From an uncultured Bacteroides sp. (lineage in GTDB: Bacteria > Bacteroidota > Bacteroidia > Bacteroidales > Bacteroidaceae): DNA of 17,293 bases. The position numbers were made by a program, and so were the translations under genes. The notes below the pieces were generated by a model. It was not told the origin of the DNA. It worked only from the letters and a program-made list of their open reading frames with translations, and searched no databases. This document shows, piece after piece, positions 9,962-15,914 of this stretch. The stretch spans positions 1 to 17,293 of the forward strand of contig CAKUYM010000057.1 of the NCBI GenBank assembly GCA_934716785.1. The letters run 5' to 3'. Every line of letters starts with the position of its first letter. Position 1 is the stretch's first letter.

Positions 9962-10255
9962 TTAAAAAGCCTCCAGCCTGTTTTCGTTCAGGAGTTTTAT
10001 AATATCCTTTTCTTTATAAAGTATCCTGCCTCCCAGCCGGTAATAGGGGATAAGTCCGGTTGTCCTGTGTTCAACCAGTGTCCGGCGTGTTATCTTCAGT
10101 AATTCGGACAGTTCAGCTTCGGTGATATACCTGTCACCGTTCAGGACAGGCCTGTATCTGTCCGGTTCGCTTTTTAAGAGTTCAGTGATGTGTCCAATAT
10201 CCTGGAAGAACCGGATAATCTCCGGACTTTCCCTTGTCAGTAAGTCATGTGCCAT
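9962..10255 (-). CDS. Excisionase-like helix-turn-helix protein (MerR/HTH_17 type), 97 aa
   Basis: This is a small DNA-binding protein. Its C-terminal half (about residues 43-95) reads ITEAELSELLKITRRTLVEH, then GLIPYYRLGGRILYKEKDII, the winged-HTH pattern of the excisionase/MerR-like families. Such proteins occur in pairs near the ends of Bacteroides conjugative transposons. In CTnDOT the small basic proteins Xis2c and Xis2d steer the integrase toward excision. By position and size this could be such a directionality factor or a local repressor, and the sequence does not decide between them. It starts 10 bp after the next HTH gene and shares its promoter. No strong ribosome binding site is visible. 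The stop codon lies within the near-palindrome GGCTTTTAAAAAGCC (9957-9971). Confidence 0.8.
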   Translation of the reverse strand: MAHDLLTRESPEIIRFFQDIGHITELLKSEPDRYRPVLNGDRYITEAELSELLKITRRTLVEHRTTGLIPYYRLGGRILYKEKDIIKLLNENRLEAF

Positions 10256-10265
10256 ATTTCTTTGC

Positions 10266-10553
10266 TTAATTGTTTCCTTTTTGTAACACTCCTTCCATGT
10301 ATGTGACGATGTCTTTTTTCCGGTAATAGATTTTCCTGTCTATCCTGCTGTATGGGATTTTTCCTGTGCTGCGTAAAGTAAGCAACTTCCTTGGAGAGAT
10401 ATCCATCATAGTACATGCTTCCTGATTGTCCATCCATTCCGTCAGTCTTTCCTCCTGCCGTATTCCTCTTCCTGTCCGGATATCCCGGATGATAGAGCTT
10501 AACGCCTGCTTCATTTCTTCAAATGTTGCGGCTTCGATACTGATCACTTCCAT
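10266..10553 (-). CDS. Excisionase-like helix-turn-helix protein (HTH_17 type), about 95 aa
   Basis: The HTH segment is in the C-terminal half: WMDNQEACTMMDISPRKLLT, then GKIPYSRIDRKIYYRKKDIV. It is a clear paralogue of the downstream 97-aa gene, with the same 'IPYYR..I.Y.KKDI' wing. ATG 10553 (MEVISIEAATFEEM) is preferred over ATG 10580 because the latter lies upstream of the transcription start expected from the TACCTTTG box at 10578-10585. First gene of a two-gene leftward unit. The likely role is control of excision or transfer, or autoregulation through the palindromes upstream, by inference from family and position. Confidence 0.8.
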   Translation of the reverse strand: MEVISIEAATFEEMKQALSSIIRDIRTGRGIRQEERLTEWMDNQEACTMMDISPRKLLTLRSTGKIPYSRIDRKIYYRKKDIVTYMEGVLQKGNN

Positions 10554-10577
10554 AAGCTTTTGATTTTTTGTCCGATA

Positions 10578-10609
10578 CAAAGGTATACTGCCGGCAGGTT
10601 TGTCTCCAA
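10578..10609 (-). promoter_or_regulatory. Bacteroides-type promoter for the two leftward HTH genes
   Basis: On the minus strand TTG (10609-10607) is followed by 21 nt and then TACCTTTG (10585-10578), an exact match to the Bacteroides -7 consensus TAnnTTTG with a normal spacer. Transcription would start near 10571, giving a leader of about 18 nt before ATG 10553. Confidence 0.6.
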
Positions 10610-10613
10610 GTCT

Positions 10614-10739
10614 CTGACTACAGGTGTCAGCATATGTCGTCAGATTTCACGGATAGCTGGTCGAATTGTAAGTCGTATTTACAAATTGTACCCGGACTTT
10701 ACAACATCCGGGATTACATTTTACAGTGCTTTTTGTAAT
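10614..10739. repeat. Cluster of short inverted repeats in the divergent control region
   Basis: The non-coding region between the leftward and rightward HTH genes (about 10586-10900) holds several dyads. These are CTGAC/GTCAG (10614-10618, 10626-10630), TTGTAA/TTACAA (10666-10671, 10679-10684), CCCGGA/TCCGGG (10691-10696, 10707-10712) and ATTACA/TGTAAT (10713-10718, 10734-10739). The recurring TTACA/TGTAA half-site suggests an operator array for one of the flanking HTH proteins, or recombinase/excisionase binding. The rest of the region shows a GGATTC/GAATCC hairpin with a T-rich loop (10787-10806) and a one-mismatch -7 box TACTCTTG (10835-10842) for the rightward gene. Confidence 0.45.
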
Positions 10740-10900
10740 TTTTTATTTTATATTTCTTTGTGAATTAGCATGTTATGTAAAAAGATGGATTCGTTTTTTT
10801 GAATCCGGCATGTAATTTTCATTATAGTGTAATATACTCTTGTAGTGCGCACAGGAAGAGTATTCAGGTAATCACTTTTTAAAACAATGGAGGATATGCC

Positions 10901-11194
10901 ATGATGTATATAGATAATGAGGTACTTGAGAAAATGATCATGACTATGGTGGAAGGTTTTAATCGCCTTGAAAAGAAACTTGACCGTATGAACCGCCTGA
11001 AAGACTGCCTGGACGGCGACACCTTGCTGGATAACTGTGATCTTGCGCAACTTCTGGGCGTGACGCAACGGACCATTGCCCGTTACCGTGAAAAGGGGCT
11101 TATCCGCTACTACCAGACGGATGAGAATGGGAAGAATTTTTATCGTAGTTCGGAAATACAGGATTTTTTGCGGCAGAGGGGAAAGAAAAAATAG
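10901..11194 (+). CDS. Helix-turn-helix protein of conjugative-transposon type, 97 aa
   Basis: The N-terminal third is a likely amphipathic/coiled-coil helix (VLEKMIMTMVEGFNRLEKKL). Residues about 44-90 form an HTH_17-type domain: LLDNCDLAQLLGVTQRTIAR, then EKGLIRYYQT and NFYRSSEIQDFL. It is the third protein of this general design in about 1.2 kb and faces away from the other two. A good ribosome binding site, GGAGG at 10889-10893, precedes ATG 10901; ATG 10904 is an alternative. A role in DNA binding is secure; the target is unknown. It lies 57 bp before the NYN-domain gene on the same strand. Confidence 0.82.
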   Translation: MMYIDNEVLEKMIMTMVEGFNRLEKKLDRMNRLKDCLDGDTLLDNCDLAQLLGVTQRTIARYREKGLIRYYQTDENGKNFYRSSEIQDFLRQRGKKK

Positions 11195-11234
11195 GTTCAA
11201 TTATTTATATTTGCGAGAACCTGTTATATTTTTG
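11193..11234 (+). promoter_or_regulatory. Inverted repeat with two -7-like boxes before the NYN gene
   Basis: AGGTTC (11193-11198, containing the TAG stop of the HTH gene) can pair with GAACCT (11217-11222), and a T-rich tract follows. The loop holds TATATTTG (11206-11213) and the tract holds TATTTTTG (11227-11234). Both fit the Bacteroides TAnnTTTG box exactly, but neither has a well-placed TTG upstream. It may be a weak terminator, an operator over a promoter, or both. Confidence 0.35.
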
Positions 11235-11251
11235 CAGTTTAAGGATTCGGT

Positions 11252-11940
11252 ATGAAAAAAGAAAAAGATTTGTCTGTCGCGGTTTTGATTGACAGCGATA
11301 ACGCTTCTTCCGAGAAGATGGAAGATGTGATGCGGTTCGTACCCCGCTATGGTACTGCCGTTGTGAGACGTATATATGGTGACTGGACAAAAAATCCCTT
11401 TCCGGTTGGAAGGGTGCGGCAAGGGATTATTCGTTCAGGATGGTGCAGGCTTCCTCCTTTGTGCCGGGAAAGAATACGACGGATATCGCGTTGGTTATGG
11501 ATGCGATGGACATCCTTCATGAGGGGTGGGTCGGTTGTTTTTGTCTGGTTGCCAGTGACGGGGATTATACCCTGCTGGCACAACGTATCAGGGAGAGCGG
11601 CCTGACGGTTCTCGGTTACGGGGAGGGAAAGACACCGGTGGCACTGGTACGTTCCTGTACCGGGTTTCTGTTGGCTGACCGGAAGGAGGAGAAGCCTTTT
11701 CAGGAAAATACACCTGAATTCTTTATTCAAAGAGATATGGAATACTTTGACAAGGCTTTTGAACAGGCTGCTGACGGTAAGGCGGAGGTCAGCCTGTCTT
11801 TGATTGGAGGTGTGCTGAAGAAGCTGATGCCCAAATTCAAAGTGAAAAGGTATGGCTGCAGGACGCTCGGCAAATTGTATGAAAGGCTTGAGAAATACGA
11901 ACTGGTTAAAACGGGGAAGGGTGTTGCCGGTAAATCCTGA
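11252..11940 (+). pseudogene. NYN (PIN-like) nuclease with C-terminal LOTUS/OST-HTH domain, frame broken at an A-run
   Basis: The gene reads in one frame from ATG 11252 to about 11394 and in the -1 frame from there to the stop at 11940. Combined length is about 229 aa. The first part has the NYN strand VAVLIDSDNA with Asp14 and Asp16. The second has TTDIALVMDAMDIL and LVASDGDYTLLAQRIRESG, supplying the other acidic residues of a PIN-like metal-dependent RNase site. The C-terminal 50 residues (AEVSLSLIGGVLKKLMPKFK, then YGCRTLGKLYERLEKYELV) match the LOTUS/OST-HTH RNA-binding fold. The break is in ACA-AAA-AAT (A-run 11389-11394). One more A, or a -1 slip on A-AAA-AAT, restores WTK-x-SLSGWKGAARDYSF. 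An AAGGA ribosome binding site precedes the start. Likely an RNA-processing or defence nuclease; substrate unknown. Confidence 0.8.
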
Positions 11941-11967
11941 ATCCGGTTCCTGTTTTATACGGATTGG

Positions 11968-12029
11968 AAAAAATTACAGAGGCTTCCCTTGCCGCAGCAA
12001 CTGTTGGCGGCAAGGGAGGCTGTCTTTTT
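11968..12029. terminator. Strong bidirectional terminator between convergent genes
   Basis: GGCTTCCCTTGCCGC (11981-11995) pairs with GCGGCAAGGGAGGC (12007-12020) around an 11-nt loop, with one G-U pair. TGTCTTTTT follows on the + strand (12021-12029), and AAAAAA at 11968-11973 gives a T-run on the minus strand. It sits between the NYN gene (+) and the ThiF gene (-), so it can serve both. Confidence 0.85.
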
Positions 12030-12037
12030 CACATGGC

Positions 12038-12835
12038 CTATACCGGTATCGGGTTTACCCGGAGTGTGTCCAGATTGATATATGCCCCCCGGTACGAGGT
12101 TCTTCCTTTCCTGAACATCCTCCATAGGATGTCACAGCCGACTTGTGCCAGTATGGAGTTGATGTACAGGTCCTGTCTTTCCAGTGCTTCCGCCAGTGAG
12201 CAGCTCGGTCCGGAGTCCTTCTCTTCTATTGTGGAATAGTTCACTTCTTCGGTGATGACATTCATTCCGGGTACCGATATAAACTCTTTTGATGCCGGCT
12301 GCCGTATCTTGTTGCGGACAGTGCCTATGATGACTTGCCCGGTGGTTTGCGCATTCCCGAAATCCATCCAGTAATAAACCGCCCTTTCATTGTTTACGGA
12401 GGCCTCCCTGTATTTTTTCAGGAATCTCCACAGTTCCAGTCGTGAGCGGGTATTGTCCGTGCAGGTGATGATGATATTCGCCGGCCTTGTCCTCTCATCC
12501 TCGTTTTCCTGTGTTTTCCATACGGGATACCGGCAGTTTTCCGCCGTCCATGTTGTTCCGAAAAAACGGTTGACGCGTGTGACGGCCGCCGTGACCTTGC
12601 CTTGCCCCAGCTCCGTCTCACTGAAGAGCTGGCGTCCTATGTTGGCTTCCGTGATAATGTCGGGATCGAATACGGTGACGTGCAGTCCCGGATGTCCCAG
12701 TGCCTGCAACGCGACGTTCATGCGTGCCAGGTTGGCGATGACCTGTGATCCCGTGCCCCCTGCACCCGCAACATGGATGGTGACGGGATGGTAAGGTTTC
12801 AGCAGGTAGCTGTCCGTGTAATGAATCTTTTTCAT
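12038..12835 (-). CDS. PRTRC system ThiF-family protein (E1-like adenylating enzyme), 265 aa
   Basis: E1/ThiF/MoeB-fold enzymes adenylate the C-terminal glycine of a ubiquitin-like protein. Visible are the nucleotide-binding loop GAGGTGS (24-30), the VFDPDIITEANIGRQLF segment (D57, D59, N65, R68), K80 in the GQGK motif, and TCTDNTR (123-129). The late segment SCSLAEALERQDLYINSILA (from S210, with C211) is typical of the PRTRC subgroup. No CxxC zinc pairs as in MoeB/ThiF are seen, so a zinc site is probably absent. The start overlaps the protein B stop by ATGA, which means tight translational coupling. Last gene of the operon. The natural partner is probably the 73-aa protein C encoded upstream. 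Activity is inferred, not shown. Confidence 0.9.
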   Translation of the reverse strand: MKKIHYTDSYLLKPYHPVTIHVAGAGGTGSQVIANLARMNVALQALGHPGLHVTVFDPDIITEANIGRQLFSETELGQGKVTAAVTRVNRFFGTTWTAENCRYPVWKTQENEDERTRPANIIITCTDNTRSRLELWRFLKKYREASVNNERAVYYWMDFGNAQTTGQVIIGTVRNKIRQPASKEFISVPGMNVITEEVNYSTIEEKDSGPSCSLAEALERQDLYINSILAQVGCDILWRMFRKGRTSYRGAYINLDTLRVNPIPV

Positions 12836-13533
12836 GCCAGTATGTCTTTAAGTTTCTTTCCGGATTGTTGTAACTCGCTGTAATCAAACGGATTGTTCCG
12901 GGCATGTTCCGTTACGGAAACCAGGTTGCTGCGGGTCGGGTTCCTGTTACCTCCCAAATGTGAGAACTCGCTCATCCAGAAACGTTTTTCCCAGTATTCC
13001 TGAAATTCCAGGAAATCCATGTCCTGCGGTTTCTTTAGTGATGAGCTGCCCAGGCAGACGTCCGCCCCGGTTACATTGAAGAACGGCGCCAGATACAGTT
13101 CTGTCCGCTCTTCGGGGATTGCTCCCTTGAAGGCGTGTATGTCCATGCATTCCCGTTCCACCACGTAGATGACGCCCGGTACGTTGAATGTCCCGTCTGT
13201 AATGTGCAGCCCTTCCTGGAAGTACATTTTTCTCTTCTGCGGCGGATTGTACCATATGTACCTTTCGCGCCCTTTTCTGGGGTCGCACAGGAGCATGTTC
13301 CCGGGGATGCGTCCGTGCGGGATTCCGCTCATGCTTTCCGTGTATGATTCCACCAGTGAGTTCATGAACTCATAGGTTACCGGAATGCCGGCCCCCATCC
13401 GTCCTTTTTCATTGACGGGCCTGAGTTCGAGATAACTTCGCGGGGTCGAGTAATCTGTCGTTTCGCATTCATAGGCGACAAGTACCGCTCTGGGATGCAT
13501 GATTTGCTGCATCTGTTTTGTCAGTTCATTCAT
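12832..13533 (-). CDS. PRTRC system protein B, E2-like (Prok-E2_D type), 233 aa
   Basis: Protein B of the PRTRC cassette belongs to a family related by fold to E2 ubiquitin-conjugating enzymes. The central part reads FNVPGVIYVV (116-125), then LAPFFNVTGADVCLGSS (148-164). The latter resembles the E2 active-site flap 'HPNV..G.VCL', making C160 the candidate thioester cysteine and N153 the flap asparagine. The N-terminal HPRAVLVAYE strand and the basic/aromatic region around 90-105 are also family-like. The C-terminus (HARNNPFDYSELQQSGKKLK) is polar. An AGGAAA ribosome binding site precedes ATG 13533. It starts 12 bp after the F-like gene and overlaps ThiF by 4 bp. The family call is from memory of conserved segments; catalysis is inferred. 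Confidence 0.85.
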   Translation of the reverse strand: MNELTKQMQQIMHPRAVLVAYECETTDYSTPRSYLELRPVNEKGRMGAGIPVTYEFMNSLVESYTESMSGIPHGRIPGNMLLCDPRKGRERYIWYNPPQKRKMYFQEGLHITDGTFNVPGVIYVVERECMDIHAFKGAIPEERTELYLAPFFNVTGADVCLGSSSLKKPQDMDFLEFQEYWEKRFWMSEFSHLGGNRNPTRSNLVSVTEHARNNPFDYSELQQSGKKLKDILA

Positions 13534-13545
13534 TTTCCTGTTTTA

Positions 13546-14475
13546 TTAGAAGTTATTTGTAATGAGTTTGATAAAGCGTGTGAGCCATTGGGAGAACCGC
13601 TCTGGAAAGTCATCCATGGAGAAAGGCTTTTCCGTGTCCGGTGTCAGGTGGAATGTCGTGACGGGTGTGATCACATATGATTCCTGGTAGTCCGAGTTGA
13701 AATAGCTTTCCATTTCGTCGTTCATGGCATCCTTTACCGACCAGATGACCATTATCTGCGTCTCCAGTCCCACCGGCCTGAAATCTGCTGCCTCCTCGTA
13801 TGCCCAGTCGTAGGAGTATTGCATGATGCTCGGGCTGCCGTGTGAAATGTATGCCGTACCTTCCGTGAGCAGTTCCAGCAATGCCCGCTCATTGTTCTTC
13901 TTCGTATGGTATTTCCGTATTTCCCCCTCCAGGTCCGCAAGAAATCCCTTTGGATTGCCCATTCTCTCCAGTATACGGTGCGCCTTCCCTTTTTCGTACA
14001 GTCTGGCAAGTGCGGCCTTGCGTCTGATCTCTCCTGCCGTCGCCTCTTCGTCGTAGAGCCTGTAGTCTTCCAGGTAATCGTGTGCCATTTCGTAGTAGCT
14101 GGTATCCGTGCTTTTGGGTATGCCATGATGCCGGGCGAGCTGCCGGATAAATTCCAGTGCTATCCTTCCGAGTTTCTCCGGCAGTCTCTCCGTGAATTCC
14201 AGCGGTATCCAGAACAGTTTATACTCCGGCCACTCATGGAACCGGTAGAGGCAGAAGTACAGCCTTCCGTTCTCCTCTTCCAGGTTGACATGCTCCGGGA
14301 GTATGGTGTCCATTGCCCGGTACAGTTTGATGATGTTCATCCTCGGTGATTTCCCGGTCGGGTGGAAAGGAAGCCTGAGGCCGACAAGCCCGCTGTATCT
14401 GAGTGCCGAACGGTACAGGAAATCAAAATTCTCCCTTGTCGTAAGGTTGATTTTCTCTCCTGCGTGGCTCTCCAT
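13546..14475 (-). CDS. PRTRC system protein F-like protein, about 309 aa
   Basis: This large cassette protein lies between the 60-aa gene and protein B. By size, position and neighbours it is probably the PRTRC F homologue; no catalytic motif was recognised. It is helix-rich and charged (DYLEDYRLYDEEATAGEI, RYLHG-free), with aromatic-rich stretches such as MQYSYDWAYEEAADF near the C-terminal third. The frame is open further up to ATG 14652, which has an excellent AAGGAGG site, but the extra 59 residues look out-of-frame (RPGTTYYQRGRMHRHQPG) and overlap the 60-aa gene. ATG 14475 (MESHAGEKINL) is the first good start after the palindrome at 14490-14513, though without a clear ribosome binding site. 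Alternatively, one missing G near 14570 split an original gene starting at 14693. Confidence 0.6.
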   Translation of the reverse strand: MESHAGEKINLTTRENFDFLYRSALRYSGLVGLRLPFHPTGKSPRMNIIKLYRAMDTILPEHVNLEEENGRLYFCLYRFHEWPEYKLFWIPLEFTERLPEKLGRIALEFIRQLARHHGIPKSTDTSYYEMAHDYLEDYRLYDEEATAGEIRRKAALARLYEKGKAHRILERMGNPKGFLADLEGEIRKYHTKKNNERALLELLTEGTAYISHGSPSIMQYSYDWAYEEAADFRPVGLETQIMVIWSVKDAMNDEMESYFNSDYQESYVITPVTTFHLTPDTEKPFSMDDFPERFSQWLTRFIKLITNNF

Positions 14476-14489
14476 ATAGTAATCGGGGG

Positions 14490-14513
14490 TAACGGGGAGA
14501 ATTCTCCCCGTTA
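14490..14513. repeat. Perfect 24-bp palindrome at a gene junction
   Basis: TAACGGGGAGAA (14490-14501) is followed directly by its exact reverse complement (14502-14513), giving a 12-bp perfect stem with no spacer. It contains the TAA stop of the 60-aa gene on the minus strand and lies 14 bp before ATG 14475. No T-run follows on the minus strand. It may be an RNA hairpin that adjusts expression between the two genes, or a protein site. Confidence 0.85.
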
Positions 14514-14693
14514 GAAAATCATTACGGTTCCTGCCGGCGGCAGTCTTCTTTTCTTTCTGCTGCCGGTTCCCCGGCTGATGTCTGTGCATCCGGCCTCGCT
14601 GATAATAAGTCGTGCCAGGTCTTCCGTTTGTAGTTCCGATAGCTGTCTGCATGCTGTCTCCTCCTTTTTCTTAGGGTTTGTTTTTTTTGCCAT
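14511..14693 (-). CDS. Small PRTRC-cassette protein, 60 aa (possible N-terminus of the F-like protein)
   Basis: The start is well supported: the ATG lies 3 nt after the protein C stop, and AAGGATAA overlapping that stop serves as ribosome binding site. The N-terminus is strongly basic (MAKKTNPKKKEE), then comes a plausible amphipathic helix QLSELQTEDLARLIISEAG. The tail is basic (RKKRRLPP) and ends at a TAA inside the 24-bp palindrome. No family recognised. It may be an independent small basic protein, or the head of the F-like protein cut off by loss of one G in the GGGG run near 14570. In the -1 frame the sequence continues as QQKEKKTAAGRNRNDFLTGR without a stop. Confidence 0.55.
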   Translation of the reverse strand: MAKKTNPKKKEETACRQLSELQTEDLARLIISEAGCTDISRGTGSRKKRRLPPAGTVMIF

Positions 14694-14696
14694 GGC

Positions 14697-14918
14697 TTAT
14701 CCTTTCGTTCCTATGGTGGTTTTGAACCGGTATACCGCGCGGTCCTCTTCGAGTTCCGGCCCGTGCAGGGTTGCCGTGGTCAGTTCCGGATAGTTCATGG
14801 AATAGAAGTCCGTCACTTCGGAAAAGGACATTCTGCTGTCCGGATCTTCCAGTGTCAGGGTGTCGTTTCCTTTTTTCAGGATGAATACTCTTTTGAGTCC
14901 TTTGATATCAAGTGGCAT
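14697..14918 (-). CDS. PRTRC system protein C, ubiquitin-like (Prok_Ub type), 73 aa
   Basis: Length and sequence fit the PRTRC C family, which is classed with prokaryotic ubiquitin-like beta-grasp proteins. Strand-like segments are RVFILKKGNDTLTLEDP (about 10-26), TATLHGPELEE and AVYRFKTTIGTKG, with a helix SFSEVTDFYSMN between them. The protein ends in Gly73, the residue an E1-like enzyme would adenylate. Together with ThiF and protein B in the same operon, this suggests it is the modifier of a conjugation system. The stop codon is coupled to the 60-aa gene. No strong ribosome binding site precedes ATG 14918. Conjugation is inferred; the family could also act as a non-covalent scaffold. Confidence 0.85.
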   Translation of the reverse strand: MPLDIKGLKRVFILKKGNDTLTLEDPDSRMSFSEVTDFYSMNYPELTTATLHGPELEEDRAVYRFKTTIGTKG

Positions 14919-14939
14919 ATTATTTAAAGTTTTAATGGT

Positions 14940-15914
14940 TTAACAACATATAAGCTCCGCCTGTGTCTCGTCCTTCATACGGCATTCCTGCGGGAAGTCT
15001 ATGTATTCCGCATACGGGTCTTCACGCAACAGTTCCCTGTCATTTTCATCGTCCTTGTCAAAAGTGAGCGCTTCTGTGGCCGGTTGTGGCGGTGACTGGT
15101 ATTCCCTGCCCGTATTTTCCCGGGTTGTCTGTATGACGGTTGCTTGCGGCTGCAGGGAAACGGGTTGCGGTGTTCCCGGATAATATTGTGGTACGGGCTG
15201 CGGCTGTACTATCTGCGGCCGGGGCACCGGTTGTTGTACCGTTTGCGGGATTGCCTGCTGTACAGGCTGTTGTGGAGGTTGTGACGTGAACATCCGCATT
15301 TGTCCGTCAGGCCGGTTTCCGTTCGCCGTACCGTTTGCGGGCGGCTGTTGTGGGAGCGGCTGTGTATCCGTTTCAGGAAACAGGCAGCCCTGTGACGACT
15401 CCTTCTGCACTTCCTGTATCCTTGCCTCTATCTGTTTCTGCCTGTCCGTATCTGCGAGTACCTTGGCCTGCCTGAGGCAGGTTGTCGCTTCCGAGTATTT
15501 TCCTGCCGTGAACGCCTCCTCCGCACGTTTGAGGAGTTTTTCCATCTTTTCCTGTTTTTCACGTGCCTCTTTTGTCTTCTTGTCGTTGGCGGTTCCGGTC
15601 GCCTTGCCTTGTGTTGCGGTCAGCCGTGCCTGTTGCTCGAAGGTTTCAAGGTTGGTGAGGATTCCCTGCGCTTTCTGCAGCGGTGTGGTGATGATTTGCA
15701 GGAATTGTCCGTCCAGTTCCATGGGGGTGCCGTTGAGTATGAGCGGCACGATGGCCTGTCCGGCTTCATCCTTGAGTGTTGTACGCCTGGGCATTACCGC
15801 TACGGACAGTTTTCCGTCCGTTCTCCTGATGTTGATGTTCAGGTCTGTGCCTGCCGACATCATCTGATAAATTGATTGGAAAAACATAATGGTTGTTTTT
15901 TTATTGTTATACAT
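14940..15914 (-). CDS. PRTRC system protein E, 324 aa, with a long Pro/Gln-rich region
   Basis: The N-terminal part is the conserved domain of the family: MFFQSIYQMMSAGTDLNINI, then KLSVAVMPRRT and LILNGTPMELDGQF (about 10-71). A charged, probably coiled-coil or TPR-like helical segment follows (about 110-172, including AEEAFTAGKYSEATTCLRQA). Then comes a low-complexity Pro/Gln-rich linker (about 184-280), an acidic patch (DKDDENDRELLREDPYAEY) and an unusual CC end. ATG 15914 has AAGGA upstream and overlaps the preceding gene's stop by 8 nt. ATG 15887 (MFFQSIYQ) matches the usual family start but lacks a ribosome binding site. First recognisable PRTRC gene of the operon. Function unknown; the linker suggests a scaffold. 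Confidence 0.85.
   Translation of the reverse strand: MYNNKKTTIMFFQSIYQMMSAGTDLNINIRRTDGKLSVAVMPRRTTLKDEAGQAIVPLILNGTPMELDGQFLQIITTPLQKAQGILTNLETFEQQARLTATQGKATGTANDKKTKEAREKQEKMEKLLKRAEEAFTAGKYSEATTCLRQAKVLADTDRQKQIEARIQEVQKESSQGCLFPETDTQPLPQQPPANGTANGNRPDGQMRMFTSQPPQQPVQQAIPQTVQQPVPRPQIVQPQPVPQYYPGTPQPVSLQPQATVIQTTRENTGREYQSPPQPATEALTFDKDDENDRELLREDPYAEYIDFPQECRMKDETQAELICC

Noticed and set aside
9957..9971. Near-palindrome GGCTTTTAAAAAGCC as an att core or terminator
   Set aside because: No T-run follows on the minus strand, and no second copy is available in the window to support an att site.
10748..11200. 150-aa minus-strand frame opposite the rightward HTH gene
   Set aside because: The + strand gene has a GGAGG site and a clear HTH domain; the antisense product has no recognisable feature.
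12390..12794. 134-aa + strand frame within the ThiF gene
   Set aside because: Antisense to a well-supported E1-like enzyme.
13906..14349. 147-aa + strand frame within the F-like gene
   Set aside because: Antisense to a coherent operon gene with coupled neighbours; no start signal or domain.
14511..14652. Upstream extension of the F-like protein to ATG 14652 despite its AAGGAGG site
   Set aside because: The extra residues look out-of-frame and overlap a 60-aa frame with better coding character and a coupled start; kept as an alternative only.
15200..15360. Tandem repeat or CRISPR-like array in the GTTG/CTG-rich stretch
   Set aside because: It is the coding sequence of the Pro/Gln-rich linker of PRTRC E; no regular repeat-spacer pattern.
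15286..15867. 193-aa open frame on the + strand
   Set aside because: Antisense shadow of PRTRC protein E; the Cys/Ser-rich translation reflects the complement of Gln/Ala codons.
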